DNA of 64,000 nt from Panax quinquefolius (GCA_020205615.1 CM035167.1:133854095-133918094); one strand, 5' to 3'; positions 22,931 through 34,960 are shown, numbered from the stretch's first letter. Notes: a model not told the origin generated them from the sequence alone. A program made the numbers and translations.

Positions 22931-23554
22931 TTTTTAACTCCTGAAGTTCAATAGGAGCCATTCGATATGAGATTTTAGAAATGAGTTTTGTCTGGGTTCA
23001 AATTCGATACAAAATTTAATATCGAACTTTGGGAGTAAGCCAAGAAATTCTTCAGGAAACACGTCAGGAAATTTACTAACAACAGAAATATCATTCAAAT
23101 CTGACTTATTTTTGTTCAAGTCCATGACATGGCTAAGAAAGCTTGACATCCGTTTTTCAATAAACGAATGGCTTTATGGCTTAATATGAAAGAGTTTGAC
23201 TTCAATGGTTTGGTTGCTTGAATTCGAATAACAGGTTAGTTAGGAATATGAAAACTAACAACCTTACGAAAGTAATCAATTTCGGCATGATGAGTAGTTA
23301 ACCTTAAAATCACATCAAAAGCAAATATCTCTATAAAATAAGGTTAACGGTGTAATGTGATAGTGCCAACTGAATCAAGCAAGATTTTTAAACAACGGAT
23401 GTAATGAAAGTTTCTCTAATGGAGTCTCCACAGATAAGTCAAAGTTTAATTTCTCCGTAGTCAAGTTCAAACGTTGGCGCAAGTAAGAGAGATAAAAGAA
23501 TGGGTAGAACCAATATCTAGTAAGGTATATACTTCAAGAAGAATTTATAATTAA
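22931..23554 (-). pseudogene. Protease region of element 2 (broken)
   Basis: Contains VYTLLDIGSTHSFIS near 23490-23540, where the catalytic DTG has become DIG, then degraded linker sequence and the FLSHVMDLNKNKSDLN segment (about 23120). Small indels break the frame. Confidence 0.65.
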
Positions 23555-24793
23555 CTAACCCATGTATAACTTCGTCGGGTTCCTCACATTTTGACCGGCC
23601 ACGACAAACGCGCTCTTCCGTGAATCGTTGACTTTGACTTTTACGGGACATCCTTTTGAGTCACCATTCCCATTGGATCTGGTTTCGCTCTGATCTGATC
23701 TCGAAGCGATATGTCCTTCTTTTCCATAATTATAGCATACCTTAAATCTGTTGTGGGCGGTTTGGTGATATATGTCCCTCTTTCCCGCATTTGTAACATA
23801 CGACCGATGGTCTTTCTCCTCCTTTGGAACTAGTTGCTTCTTCAAGCGGCCGACGCCTTCACATGGTCGTTGTTGAATCTCCTCTTTTAAAATCTCCTCT
23901 CGACTCGCTTCTTCTATTTTCATGGCCACGATTACCACGGAGTGGTAACCGCTTTTATCCGTATTCTTCTTTCTCCATTGGTTATCGTTATTACGATGAT
24001 CGCTATCTTCTATATGATCCTCGGTTATGGTCACTCGGTTAAACGTACTCGTTATCTCGCTTAAACAATCGAGCCTCACCTTGACAACAACATCCGAATA
24101 GAGAAAATTTATGAGAAATGAGATCTTGACGTATGCCGGGTTTCAAGCCTCTAAGAAACATCCGCGTCATCGTTCCTCATTCTCCACCAAATGAGGTGCA
24201 AACACGGATAACTCCGCGAACTTCGCCTCGTCTTTGGGACACCGCCATGTTATTCTCGCTCCGCCTAATAAACTCCACTTCCTTCATATAGCCGAATACT
24301 TTCGGAAAGTACTTGTCATTGAACTGCTTCTGAAACGTCTCCCACGACATCTTTGAGTGCAATTTGGATGGAGTACGCTTCACGATTCCCCACCAATGAA
24401 TCTGCCGCCACCACGGAACATAAAGGTGGCGAATGGAACCTTCATTCCTCCGTGCATCCCAAGACATCGAATATCTTGGTAATTTGCTTGACCGTGTTTC
24501 CTTGGTGATCGGATCCGGCTTTCCCTTAAATTCGGTGGTCCCAACTCTTTGAACTTCTTGGTTGTGACCACCCGTGAATTGCTATCATTTCCTCCATTAT
24601 TTTGAACACGAGTCTCCTCGTGCGATTTTGCATGAATCCGCAAAAAACTTCTAAACATCCCTCATTCATCATCTGCTTTCGGTGGTGTTGTTCACAGGAG
24701 GAACATTACCACTGTTGCCGCGCTCTCCTCGTTGGTAAAGAAGGCATCTCCACGGTCTCATTTACTCCACTTGTTAATATTCTCGATCGACAT
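23555..24793 (-). pseudogene. gag: Gag of Tekay element 2 (broken)
   Basis: Starts at the ATG at 24793 (MSIENIN...NETVEM), the same N-terminus as element 1. Frames with FKELGPPNLRES (near 24530) and the MSWDARR region (24467-24177) follow. Then comes a 174-codon open segment (24079-23555) holding the nucleocapsid. In the second zinc knuckle (CYNYGKEGH near 23735) the second Cys is Tyr, so it should not bind zinc properly. Several frameshifts are present. Confidence 0.7.
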
Positions 24794-24963
24794 TCTCAAA
24801 TCATCATAAAACAAGGGTTAATTAAGAAATCAATATATCACATAATATCCCTATATAATTGACCAACTAACAAATAAGCTTAAGTAGGACACACTAGCGA
24901 AGGATTTACTCGTCTCTCCCTCCTAGTTCTATTCCCCGATCTCCGCCAGAGATCATATCCTAA

Positions 24964-25142
24964 GCTCGATACCAACTGTGACTCTGGACCAACTTGTGTC
25001 AAGACCTCACATTGATACCTATCGGTTTGCCATCATGAGAATCCAAGGCCCCCTACGAGAGAGTCCTGCTTCTGGTGCATCCCCATCAACAGAAGTCACC
25101 AAATGAGGCTCTGGGGCTCTTTACTTATAGCTCGATATTAAC
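24964..25142 (-). other. Primer-binding site preceded by an extra segment, element 2
   Basis: Minus strand: a tRNA-iMet-type primer site (TTGGTATCGAGC, 24964-24975) directly follows GAGTCACA, the normal LTR-end motif. The LTR proper, however, ends at 25143, where a second eroded LTR-end/primer motif (GCCACGGTTAATATCGAGCT) follows. The roughly 165 bp between is related to the segment that replaces RT. Confidence 0.7.
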
Positions 25143-27794
25143 CGTGGCGCCCCAAAATAGGTATACACCACACCCCATTCTAGTCGCCAAATATACGTAG
25201 ATGTAAACAACTACAACTTTTTAATTACAACAAGAAAGCTGCGTGAGTTTAAATACAAATATTATCTCCTAGAAAATATCTATACTCAAATAAATCCCCA
25301 TCACATTTATTGATACATTATTTTACAAAAATGGTGAGGACTACTAAACAATCCTTTCTAAAACCTTCATTCCATACCCCCGACTAAGTACTAAGCTACA
25401 TTCTCGCCTCCCCGAGAAGAAAAATGGAACAACAAGGAAAAGGTGAGCTCAACTAGCCCGGTAAAGAATACTATGACTAAGATAATATACAACAAATTAT
25501 CGTTAGTCTCCAACAGGAAAAAATCGATAGAATACAATAGACAACAAGTTTCGGATCAATATTCAGCAATGAAATAATAATTCATAGAAGAGTTACGTAG
25601 AGAATGAAATCTACTATAATCTATGAATTTAACGATCCATCATCAATATTTTATCCTCAGTAACATCAATCAATATTCATCTCAAATCAAATATTCATCT
25701 TTGCACTACAGGCCAAAGATATTCATCAATCTATTATGTTCATCTCAACACTGCTCATCTTTGCACTAAAGGCCAAAGATATTCATCGATCGGTCATGTT
25801 CATTTAAACACTGCTTCATCTTTGCACTACTGAGGCCAAAGATATTCTTCGAAATCATTCATCTTTGCACTACGTGCCAAAGATATTCAATAATATCATC
25901 ATTTAAGACCGAGGATGATGAAAATATTTTTAAAGAACGAATCCAAAGAAACAAAATGACAAGGATTAAGGATTAAGGATTCAGTACTTTGTTTTATCCA
26001 TGTCCAACAATACCTCAAAAATAATCATAGTGGTGTAAAATTCAAGAATGATCAAAACATGGATACAATCAAAGCTAGTATCCGTAATAGATATTTTGAA
26101 CGAAAAGAAGAAATTTTATTTTTTAATTGAATAGTCTTAGATATCGTGAATAAGTAACTCAGACCACCAAAGATAGAAATTCCACAAAAAACATTTTCAC
26201 GCTTACATGAATAGTACTTGTGAATAAGAACTCGTGAATAAGTAACTCATGAATAGTAACTCGTGAATAGTAACTCATGAATAGTAACCCGAAGCATGAA
26301 AAAGTTCCAAATTTGATAAAAAGTTCCAACCAATATTTCAAAGATAATGATATTGAAGAAATAATATCATTTGAGAAGAAAATAACATCCCTTACCTCAA
26401 AGAATCAAGATTTCTAAGGAAAGGCTCAAGTGATCTTTGAATGAAACTTGTTCGAACAAAGAACTCTCAAAGTATCTAAATACTCACAAAATACGCTCAA
26501 TAATATAGAGAGAGAGAGAGAAAACTTTGTTTCTACGGTGTGATTTTCAATTCTAACTTAGCCCTCTCTATTTATAGGAAAATGTTAGCCACCAAGGCAG
26601 GACTTGACTTCTACACTGATGGCTTTACCTCGCTACTATTGCCACCCACCACATTTGAAATAAAATTCAAAGACATTTTTTCACCAACCACAAGTGGGGC
26701 CCACTCAATTCTAGAATTTTCTACCAAAATCAATTATAACCCTACTTTTCAATCGAGACACCTCTTAAAATTTATAACAAATCATTCGCTTATTTTAACG
26801 GTTCAAAATTTGTAGACATATACTCAACTTATATATGTATAACATATCCAAAAATTACAACGATCCAACTATCGGATTAAATATTATAACTCACACAATA
26901 AAGTCAGTAATAACAATCGATTTGATCTTTTAATACCTCCAATCCGACAAAATAAAACATCTCAAAGATTAATTCCTTCATTAATAACCACATAAATAAA
27001 TCCATCATTTATATTCATATAAAATAAATATTTCCTTATCATATGAATCAATAATTAATTATTCACAAATAATATTACGAATCACATTTATAATGACAAC
27101 CAGTCATTTCCCAGAGAGAGGGGCTTTCCAATAAGGATCTCTCTCTTCTTGGCGCAATTTAGGTGACCAAACCTCTCCTTAGATGTAAACTTTCTAGACA
27201 TTGCCAATAATGTTATCTAATAATATTATTCAAATAATATGAATTATTGATCCGATAATGGGAAATCTTGTGCGATGACAATTATTGAAACAATAATAAT
27301 ATAAAATATCAACGCAACAATTATTGAATCAATAAAATAAAATATTGAATAAGAACTCACCGTGAAAATTATTGAGTAAAGGCCTTCTTACGTAAGGATC
27401 AATAATTCAACAATCTTGCGTAATACCGTGTGCTTCTTTATGCGACCCACGCCAGACATCGTATTTTAACCAATCGGGTATTCCAACAAAGATAATTTGA
27501 TAATAATTACGCCGTTATTTTTAAACAACTTATATTTGTCGTTTTCCTCATCCAATCGCTTTCCGTTATGGGGCCCACACATGGTCAGCGCACCGTCGCA
27601 TTTAATATTCCCCGACAAGATTTAATATTCCACGACCAAACGAATATTCCCGACAAAATGAATATTTTATAACCACTTGCTTATTTTGAAATATTTGCGT
27701 ATTTAACCCTTAACTATCCACATCAACCCTTACTATTTCAAAATAATAAATAAAGGAAATTCCTTTTTATTTAAAAAAATTTCGGGGTCTTACA
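25143..27794 (-). repeat. 5' LTR of Tekay element 2 (subfamily A)
   Basis: 2652 bp, matching the 3' LTR along its length. TATA box at 26569-26576 (minus strand), hairpin array at 25688-25890 and TTACTATTCA array at about 26140-26300. It ends GGTCTTACA followed by ACGAT. Confidence 0.88.
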
Positions 27795-28884
27795 ACGATT
27801 GCTTTGAAAAGCTAAAGATTTTATTTATTGGAAAAAAGGAGTATGATGTCATACGTCATATCAGTTACTCCACTTCGGATGTTACACGCCACTATTGTGA
27901 AGTAGAAGAGTCAGAGTTATTATCTCTTAAAGGGTCTTTTTGATTTATTCAAACTAAGTAACTACCGAGAATTTGTTTTGCTGGATAAAAATTGACTCTT
28001 TACCGTTGTACTCTTTAACAACTTCTTACCATTTGACTTGGAAAAATTGAACTTATCTTTTATCAAACGGTAATATTTTATGGGTTATATAAACAGTATT
28101 TTCATGAAAGAAAATACAACTCACGAATTTATTATCTTGCACTACACTGAGATTTCTGAGCAACATATTGTTAATTGGTGCAACTTTTGAACAACTAAGC
28201 AATTAAATTTCTGATATTATTTGAGCTGATATTTGGTAAGAAATTAATTGTTTATCTTTGTGTGCTAATTGATCGTTGCATATAGTTGAGTTTTTAATTG
28301 TTAAATTGATTATTCTTGCATTGATCATAGACCTCTATATCTGTATTGAATTTTTCTATTTTAGACTAAGTGTAGTCTAAAGGTGTTAATGCTAGTGGAT
28401 TAGAGAAAGACTTACAAACAGGTTCAAGGAAGCAAAGGTGCTTGAAAAGTGCATAGGTGCACAGGGAGCAAGAGAGCTCAAGGGAAATTAATTGTTAATT
28501 AATTTTTGTAAAATCTGTTTTGTAATCTGTATTTATTTATAAAGAAATAAATAAAGTGAGTCTCCAATACTAGTTGGTATTGGACGTGGACTAGGCTATT
28601 ATTATAGAGGGTAATAGCTGAACCACGTAAAAAATCTTGGTGTTGATTTTATTATTTTCTTTACTTTAAAATCACATAAGTTACTTAATTATCTTAATTT
28701 GACTACTTGCATTATATTAAGATAATTCTTTAACCTCAAGTATTTTATTTAATAGGCTATATTAATTCAGTAAGCTGATTTCAATCATTATAGTAGCCTG
28801 AAATTAATAGTTTTTAAAAGTTGGTCATAGATTGCTCCCACACTTATTCAATCCCCCCTTCTAAGTGTGCCTAGATAAATTTCA

Positions 28885-29434
28885 ATAAATATATATGGTA
28901 AAAGTAAATTGAGACATGCCTTAGCCAAGCTTGGCTAAGGCAACTTAGTAAAACCTTAGTAAACCGACATAGTTTTTTCTCCTAGGGTTAAGTTTTCTAT
29001 TTTTGAGTTTTATATAAAAAAATATTTAATTATAATTTTTATACAAAATTAGGTCATTTTGTTAAGTAGCCTTAGCCAAGCTTGGCTAAGGCATGCCTTA
29101 AATATGGTCCTCATCCATAACAATCATTTGCTGCAATCACTATTCTAACAACTAGATATGTAATCGTCTATAGTATAATCCAAGGGTCAAGATTAATGAC
29201 AATAAAAACCATGTCGTTAGTAGGAGTAACGACTTGTCAAAATCTGACTAGCGGCGTGAGTAATTATCTTTATGCCCCTGTTTTTAAAAATAACAAAGGT
29301 TTGCTGTTAGTAGGAGTAACGAATGGTCAAACGACACCATTTTATATGCCACTACTCCTATTAGCGACATACCTTGGATCTTATTACCATCTTCAGATCT
29401 GTGAAAGAAACATTTTATCCATCAAAGAAGCAAT
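28885..29434. repeat. Duplicated block copy A: SIRE LTR flank
   Basis: About 550 bp following the LTR end that recur with few differences at 44811-45368. The match stops exactly where a SIRE LTR begins at 29435. It contains a foldback MITE (28915-29095). An ORF of 83 codons (29196-29447) is present in both copies, but I recognise no family and do not call it a gene. Confidence 0.85.
28915..29095. mobile_element. Small foldback/MITE-like element, copy A
   Basis: Each end carries a 22-bp perfect palindrome centred on AAGCTT (28919-28940 and 29070-29091). The outer ends form inverted repeats extending from CATG through GGCWACTTA, about 31 bp. Total about 181 bp, AT-rich interior, no coding. I cannot assign a superfamily. 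The same element is at 44841-45020. Confidence 0.65.
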
Positions 29435-30754
29435 TGTAATTCAGTAAATACGCACACTTAGAGGGGGGGTGAATAGGTGTTTATACTTAAAGTGATAAAC
29501 AGTGACAACTTTTTGTAAAATTCTGCTATAGGATCAATTCGCATGACTTGTACATACTGCTTTTGGTGTCTGGATTAGTGAATTTATAAACCGGTATAAA
29601 ATGTACCACGAAACTTTAAGCCAACAGAAAGTAAAAGTGCAGAAACGTAAAACATCAGGATTTTTACGTGGTTCAGCCCCTATCCTCTATCTATTGGCCT
29701 AATCCACGTCCAATCCCAAATAGGATTGGAGACTCTTTTTATTACTATTTAAAACTCAATACACAAATAACTCCTCGTTACAAAGAAGCCTCAAACCGAT
29801 GTTGGACACCTATGCCCCTAAGTTTGCACCTCTCCGCAACATGTACACCATTGCACCTTTTCTCACCATCGAGACCCTTGAAGCCTTCTATGAACAGACT
29901 AGCTAAAACAGAAACCCTCAAGCAAAAAACTATGCTTAATTTTGGTTTATAAGGAAAAGAAATTTCCAGCACAAAAGAATATGCTATATAAGAATATAAG
30001 GCTGGACTAAAACAATTTGTAAGCTCTGATGTATTCTCTCAATTTGATTGCTGTTAGTTCGTGTCCTTAACAGCCAAAGAGATGAGATATATATATTGCA
30101 AGAGAGTAACGGCTATAACATAAGATGGCTAAGATTTCTCAGTCCCATTTGTAGCCTCTCCATAATTTCTGAACTTTTGAATCAACGTAAAGATAATAAG
30201 CGAGATATGCACTAGTTATTTGATTTTGAAGAGCTGAAATCAAGGAGTGAAATTCTACACCCAATCAACTGAGTTAGACAATAGCAAAGGAGATAAATAA
30301 GGATGATAGCTTCAGTAGGACTCCTTTTCATAATAAGATACCAAAATATCAATAACTAATGTGGGCTCCACTAAGCAAGACACACTCCTTAATTAACTTA
30401 TTACCCACGAGCTATACTGATGAAACAGAGGAGCCAATTTGGCCAAGCATACCTTAAGGACCATAATATTTGTTATACCAACATACCTTAATAAGCTCCA
30501 ATCCAAATCTTTCTTGATATTCTCCAAATCAAATCTTCCATAATATTAATTCAAATCTGAACTGATTTTGAACATATTCCAACTACCAACGGAAATAAAT
30601 CAGCAATAATAGTTCATGCAATACCCATGTCTCATGCATATTAAGTATAATATTATAACCCATAATTCATGCACATTTAATATAATAATACATCATGAAC
30701 CATGCACACTTAAATTGGTCATCAATCAAAACATCATATACTCAAAAACTAACA
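29435..30754 (-). repeat. 3' LTR of the minus-strand SIRE fragment
   Basis: About 1320 bp bounded by TG/CA. The end in element orientation (CACCCCCCCTCTAAGTGTG) is typical of SIRE-type LTR ends, and a purine tract lies directly upstream of its start. Confidence 0.8.
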
Positions 30755-31043
30755 TTCTCCCCCTTTTTGACGATGACAATTTATGCACTACTTTAACCAC
30801 ATATGCTCCCCCTAAATTTAAGTTCCCCCCTAAATTTATGCATATAAGATTTCCATAACAGATAGGGAAACAAATAACAAATAGGAGACATATATAATAT
30901 CTACATATATAAGCCCATGCATCACATAGATATCATATCCCAATTAAAATAGTTAGAAACTAATAACATCATTAGTAGCATAGTCTAATGTATCCAAAAC
31001 AAAGCAATATCCAAAAAACCACAGATATAAACCACAGTTCCTC
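30755..31043 (-). other. Non-coding 3' region of the SIRE fragment
   Basis: Lies between the env-like stop and the LTR. It contains the purine tract (30755-30775, minus strand) and further GGGGGAGCAT-type purine motifs near 30808. No coding is seen. Confidence 0.6.
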
Positions 31044-31945
31044 TTATCCCTTATACTTCTCCCCCATTGGCATTATCAAAAAGATGGGAGTCAGGCAGCT
31101 GGATCTGTAGCAGGTTATAGAGAACATTATCCAGGTTCTGGTCAAATCTTTGATTTTAAGCACATAGTCGTTGTGATGGGAGATCAGCACTTCCATCCGT
31201 CCGGAGACATAATCAACCTTGGCATTCAACTCTTGAATTTGATTGGAGACTGTTTGAAAGGCTGAGTCAAAACGAGTGCCCATATCATGGATAAGTTGAA
31301 AAAGAGTAGAATTTTGAGCAGTGGAAGGAGGAGGAAGATCAGTAGAATCTGATACAGTAGAATTAGGAATAGGAGAAGAGTGTGGAGATGGTGGAGTTGA
31401 AGTAGGAACCTTCTCAACTTCCCAACATAATGTCCCAGTAGAATTCACAGTCAACTTGGATTGAGATAGGATATATTTATCAATCACATCAGAAACTTTG
31501 ACGACATCTTCATTGACAAACGAAATACCAAAGTGGGCAAGAATTTTGGTAAGGAAACCCCCATAAGGAAAGCACTTCGTTTTATTTGTCAAACAACTCT
31601 CCATGTGCTTAATCATAAGCAACGCAAAATTAAACTTTGTTCCAGAGAGTATTAAGGCAGAAAGAATTAAATCTTGATATGTCATATTGGAACGACCCCC
31701 ATTCCTAGGAACCAAATTTGCACGAATGAGTTTATGAATGACATTATCCAAGGGGGTAGTTTCCAATACAGTGGGTAAGCCAATAAATTCAAATTTTAGG
31801 AACACTCTTTCATTAATTCAGAATCGTTCAAGGACAGTTAAATTTTCAAATTATATGGGTCCCTTAAGGGTGAAAGGACAGAATCCAGAACATGGAATAT
31901 TAAGAATAGAGCCCAGAACAGTAGAATCAAAGACTAGTGTTTTAT
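31044..31945 (-). pseudogene. Env-like ORF of SIRE-type element (5'-truncated)
   Basis: An open frame of 253 codons ends at 31044 and has an upstream continuation. It aligns by eye with the env-like ORF at 41252-42826: GSILNIPCSGFCPFTLKG against GSILKIPSSGVCPFTKKG, and MTYQDLILSALILSG against FTYQDLIIVALLLRG. It then has a Pro/Ser/Thr-rich stretch and a helical region (FDSAFQTVSNQIQELNAKVD). It has at least one stop/frameshift near 31800 and lacks its N-terminus. SIRE-type elements carry such a third ORF after pol; an envelope role is conjectural, and I see no convincing signal peptide or membrane anchor here. Confidence 0.65.
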
Positions 31946-32425
31946 CAACGTAGCAATTATTGAATCAATAAAATAAAATTATTGAGTAGTGCCTTCTTAC
32001 GTAAGAATCAACGTAGTAATTACTGTAACAATTATTGAGTAGTGCCTTCTTACGTAAGAATCAATAATTGGTGCAATACCGTGTGCTACTGTGTTTTAAC
32101 CATCGAGTATTTCAACAGAATTAACGATAATAACAACACCGTTATTTATAAACAACTTATTTTTATCGTTTTCTTCATCCAATCGCTTTCCGTTATGGGG
32201 CCCACACAAGACTGCACCATCGTACGAATATTCCCCGATAGCAAGAATATTCCACGACCAAATGAATATTCCACGACAATAATGAATATTTTATAACCAC
32301 TTGCTTATTTGAAATATTTGAGCATTTTACCCATAACTAAACACATTAATCAAAACAACCCTTACTATTTAAAAATAATAAATAGAGGAAATTCAATTTT
32401 ATTTATAATAAGTTGGGGTCTTACA
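31946..32425 (-). repeat. Tekay LTR fragment (U3 start), minus strand
   Basis: Matches the first part of the Tekay LTR and ends GGGGTCTTACA at 32425. A stretch ending CTTCTTACGTAAGAATCAA is duplicated inside it (about 31980-32070). It abuts the truncated SIRE 5' LTR directly, so the junction represents a deletion. Confidence 0.8.
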
Positions 32426-33058
32426 AATTAATTGTTTATCTTTGTGTGCTAATTGAACATTGCATATAGTTGAGCCTTTAATTGTTAAATTGATTATTCT
32501 TGCATCGATTATAAACCTTTATATCTGTATTAAATTTTTCTATTTTAGACTAAGTGTAGTCTAAAGGTGTTAATCCTAGTGGATTAGGGAAAGTCTTTCA
32601 AACAAGTTCAAGGAAGCAAAGGTGCTTAAAGAGTGCATAGGTGCACAAGGAGCAAGAGAACTCAAGGAAAATTAATTGTTGTAAGAATCTGTTTTGTAAT
32701 ATGTATTTATTTATAAAGAAATAAATAAAGTGAGTCTCCAATACTAGTTGGTATTGGACATGGACTAGGTTATTATTATAGAGGGTAATAGCTGAACCAC
32801 GTAAAAAATCTTGATGTTGATTTTATTATTTGCTTTACTTTAAAATCACATAAGTTACTTAATTATCTTAATTTGACTACTTGCATTATATTAAGATAAT
32901 TCTTTAACCTCAAGTATTTTATTTAATAGGCTATATTAATTCAGTAAGCTGATTTCAATCATTATAGTAGCCTGAAATTAATAATTTTTAAAAGTTGGTC
33001 ATAGATTGCTCCCACACTTATTCAACCCCCCCTTCTAAGTGTGCCTAGATAAATTTCA
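32426..33058 (+). repeat. Truncated 5' LTR of the SIRE element
   Basis: Corresponds to the last 630 bp of the 3' LTR (about 44173-44810) and ends AGATAAATTTCA. The first kilobase is missing. Confidence 0.88.
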
Positions 33059-33060
33059 TT

Positions 33061-33072
33061 TGGTATCAGAGC
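33061..33072 (+). other. tRNA-iMet primer-binding site of the SIRE element
   Basis: TGGTATCAGAGC, the complement of the initiator tRNA-Met 3' end, lies two bases after the LTR. Confidence 0.92.
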
Positions 33073-33256
33073 TTGGCTCTACTTATCTTGGTCTTAAAGG
33101 TGACTTGTAGAGAAAGATTCTAACATGGCACAGTTCGGAAACAACAATCAAGAAGGTCAATCTACCAATAGACCTCTTTTGCTGTTTGGCACAGAAAATT
33201 ACAACTTCTGGAAATTCCGAATGAGGATCTATCTTTAAAAGAGATCCTTGGGAATG

Positions 33257-33261
33257 GTGGG
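33257..33261. repeat. Target-site duplication GTGGG, left copy
   Basis: GTGGG at 33257-33261 is repeated at 35979-35983 immediately outside the solo LTR. Confidence 0.92.
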
Positions 33262-34295
33262 TGTAAGACCCCAACTTTTATGAATAATGATGAATTTTCT
33301 ATAAATATCATTTTTAAATATTATGGAATGAATTTGATATAATGTTATAGTTGTGGGTAATATTTATAAATTTTGCAAAGTATGCAAGTTGTTATATAAT
33401 ATTCGATTGGTCGGGGAATATTCGTTTTAACAGGAAATATTCGTACAACGGCAGAATTATTGGTGGACCCCACAACAGAATTATTGTCGTAGTAAGAAAA
33501 TGATAGAATTATCTTGTTATAAAAATAACGGCGGAAGTGTTACCGTTAAAATTGTTGAAATACACAATGGTTAAAATACGATGTCTGGCGTTGTTGCACG
33601 TAGCTTTACACAAGATTGCACGATATTTTTGAATTATTGATTCTTACGTAAGAAGACACTACTCAATAATTGTTACAGTGATTATTGTTCAATATTTTAT
33701 TTTATTGGTTCAATAATTGTTGCGTTGATATTTTATATTATTGTTGTTTCAATAATTGTCACTGCACAGTATTTCCCATTATCAGATCAATAATTCATAT
33801 TATTTGAATAATACTATTAGATAGCATTATTGGCAATGTCTAGAAAGTTACTCATCGAGGAGAGGTTTGGTCACCTAATTGCGCGCCAAGAAGGAGAAAT
33901 CCTTATTGAAAGCCCCTCTTCCTGAGGAGAACGACACAGTTGTCAATATTGTGATTCTATAATATTATTTGTGAATAATTAATTATTAATTTATATAATA
34001 AGGAAATATTTATTTTATGTGGACACAAATGATAGATAAGAAAATATTTATTCGAAGTGGATTTAAATTGAGAAATTTTTAGCATGTGACATTTGTTGAA
34101 AGTTGGTATTTTATCTTTTCGATAAAATAATTCATTCAAATATATAATTATAATATTACATTATAGTAGTATGATGTGATTATATAATAGTACATTTTTA
34201 TAATTTGAATGGTAACATTATTATAGTAAATTCATGGTATAAAAGTAAAAGGAGGTGAAAGAGAACAAATTGAATTTGAATTCACATGATCTGCA

Positions 34296-34394
34296 AGCGA
34301 TGATGTCATCGAACGATGAGGTAGCGATGATGTTATCGGGACGATGAGGTATGAATGATGTATTATGATCGATGACATCAAGTGGTGATGTCAT
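34296..34394 (+). repeat. GATGATGTCAT-type repeat upstream of the LTR B TATA box
   Basis: Four diverged units containing GATGATGTCATCG, GATGATGTTATCG, GATCGATGACATC and GGTGATGTCATAA lie within 140 bp of the TATA box. TGATGTCA resembles a bZIP-binding core. Confidence 0.55.
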
Positions 34395-34599
34395 AAATTA
34401 TGGCAAAAGACTATTTTACCCTTACTCTTGAAGCCTATAAATAGAAGCTCATTTCTTCATTATTTTTCACGAATTCATTCAAGCTATAGAGAGAAAGTAT
34501 AGAGAATAAGAGAGAAGAAGAAGAGTATTCTCATTACTACATTATTAGGTATCCAATCTCCTACTAAGGTAAGGGGTATTATTTCTTTCTTATTCATGA

Positions 34600-34960
34600 A
34601 GAGAACTTCATTTATTCCATTCTTTATTATTACATTGGAATAACTTTTGTATACGTGAACTACCCTATACTTGGTGAAATTCTTCTATTATTCCATTCTT
34701 TATCATTATGTTGGAATAACTTTTGTCTATACAAATCTACCGTATCATAGTGAAATTCTTACATTATTCCATTTTATTATTCATTTGAAACATCACATGC
34801 GTAGCTTTTACGTGACTGTACCATTATTTATTATTACATTGGAATATCACATGCGTATGCGTTCTGCATGACACAGTTCCATTATTTATTATTTTGTTGG
34901 AATAACTTTTCTGCAAGGCGATCTATCGCATGCTTGGTGAATTCTTTTGTTGTTCCATTC
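34600..34960 (+). repeat. Tandem repeats with inverted arms in LTR B (R region)
   Basis: Four to five diverged units of about 60-95 bp containing TTATTCCATT...TTATTATTACATTGGAATAACTT. The arms TTATTCCA and TGGAATAA can pair. The minus-strand counterpart is at 55440-55850. Confidence 0.7.

Larger units (their letters stand above)
18357..27794 (-). mobile_element. Tekay-like element 2, RT- and RNase H-deleted (non-autonomous)
   Basis: Minus-strand element with LTRs 25143-27794 (5') and 18357-20995 (3'), flanked by ATGAT/ACGAT. The interior is about 4.1 kb against 4.7 kb in element 1. It retains gag, a protease remnant, integrase and the chromodomain-type tail. The RT core, including the Asp-Asp catalytic motif, is absent and replaced by about 155 bp at 22775-22930. 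Most of RNase H is also gone. A second related segment separates the 5' LTR from the primer site. It could have moved only with enzymes supplied by a complete relative. Element 3 has the same RT breakpoints, so this is an amplified deletion lineage rather than a one-off decay product. Confidence 0.88.
18199..28884 (+). repeat. SIRE-type copia LTR, copy A, split by Tekay element 2
   Basis: 18199-18356 and 27795-28884 together match the interior-to-end part of the SIRE 3' LTR at about 43575-44810. The match resumes after the Tekay insertion with GATTGCTTTGAAAAGC. The 5' part is displaced to the left by the Athila-like element and lies outside the window. It ends AGATAAATTTCA at 28884. The flank after it is also shared with the copy ending at 44810. 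Confidence 0.85.
29435..31945 (-). mobile_element. SIRE-type copia fragment: 3' LTR and env-like region, minus strand
   Basis: The LTR occupies 29435-30754 (ends TGTAATTCAG on plus; minus-strand start TGTTAGTTTTTGAG). The adjoining purine tract reads AAAAAGGGGGAGAA on the minus strand. The interior runs into an env-like frame and is cut at about 31945 by a Tekay LTR fragment. The LTR differs clearly from that of the SIRE at 32426-44810, so this is another subfamily. It inserted into the copy A flank at CAAT. Confidence 0.8.

Noticed and set aside
29196..29447. 83-codon ORF kept in both duplicated blocks (also 45085-45390)
   Set aside because: The copies are recent duplicates, so shared frames prove nothing. 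There is no recognisable family, and the 3' end is formed by an unrelated LTR in one copy.
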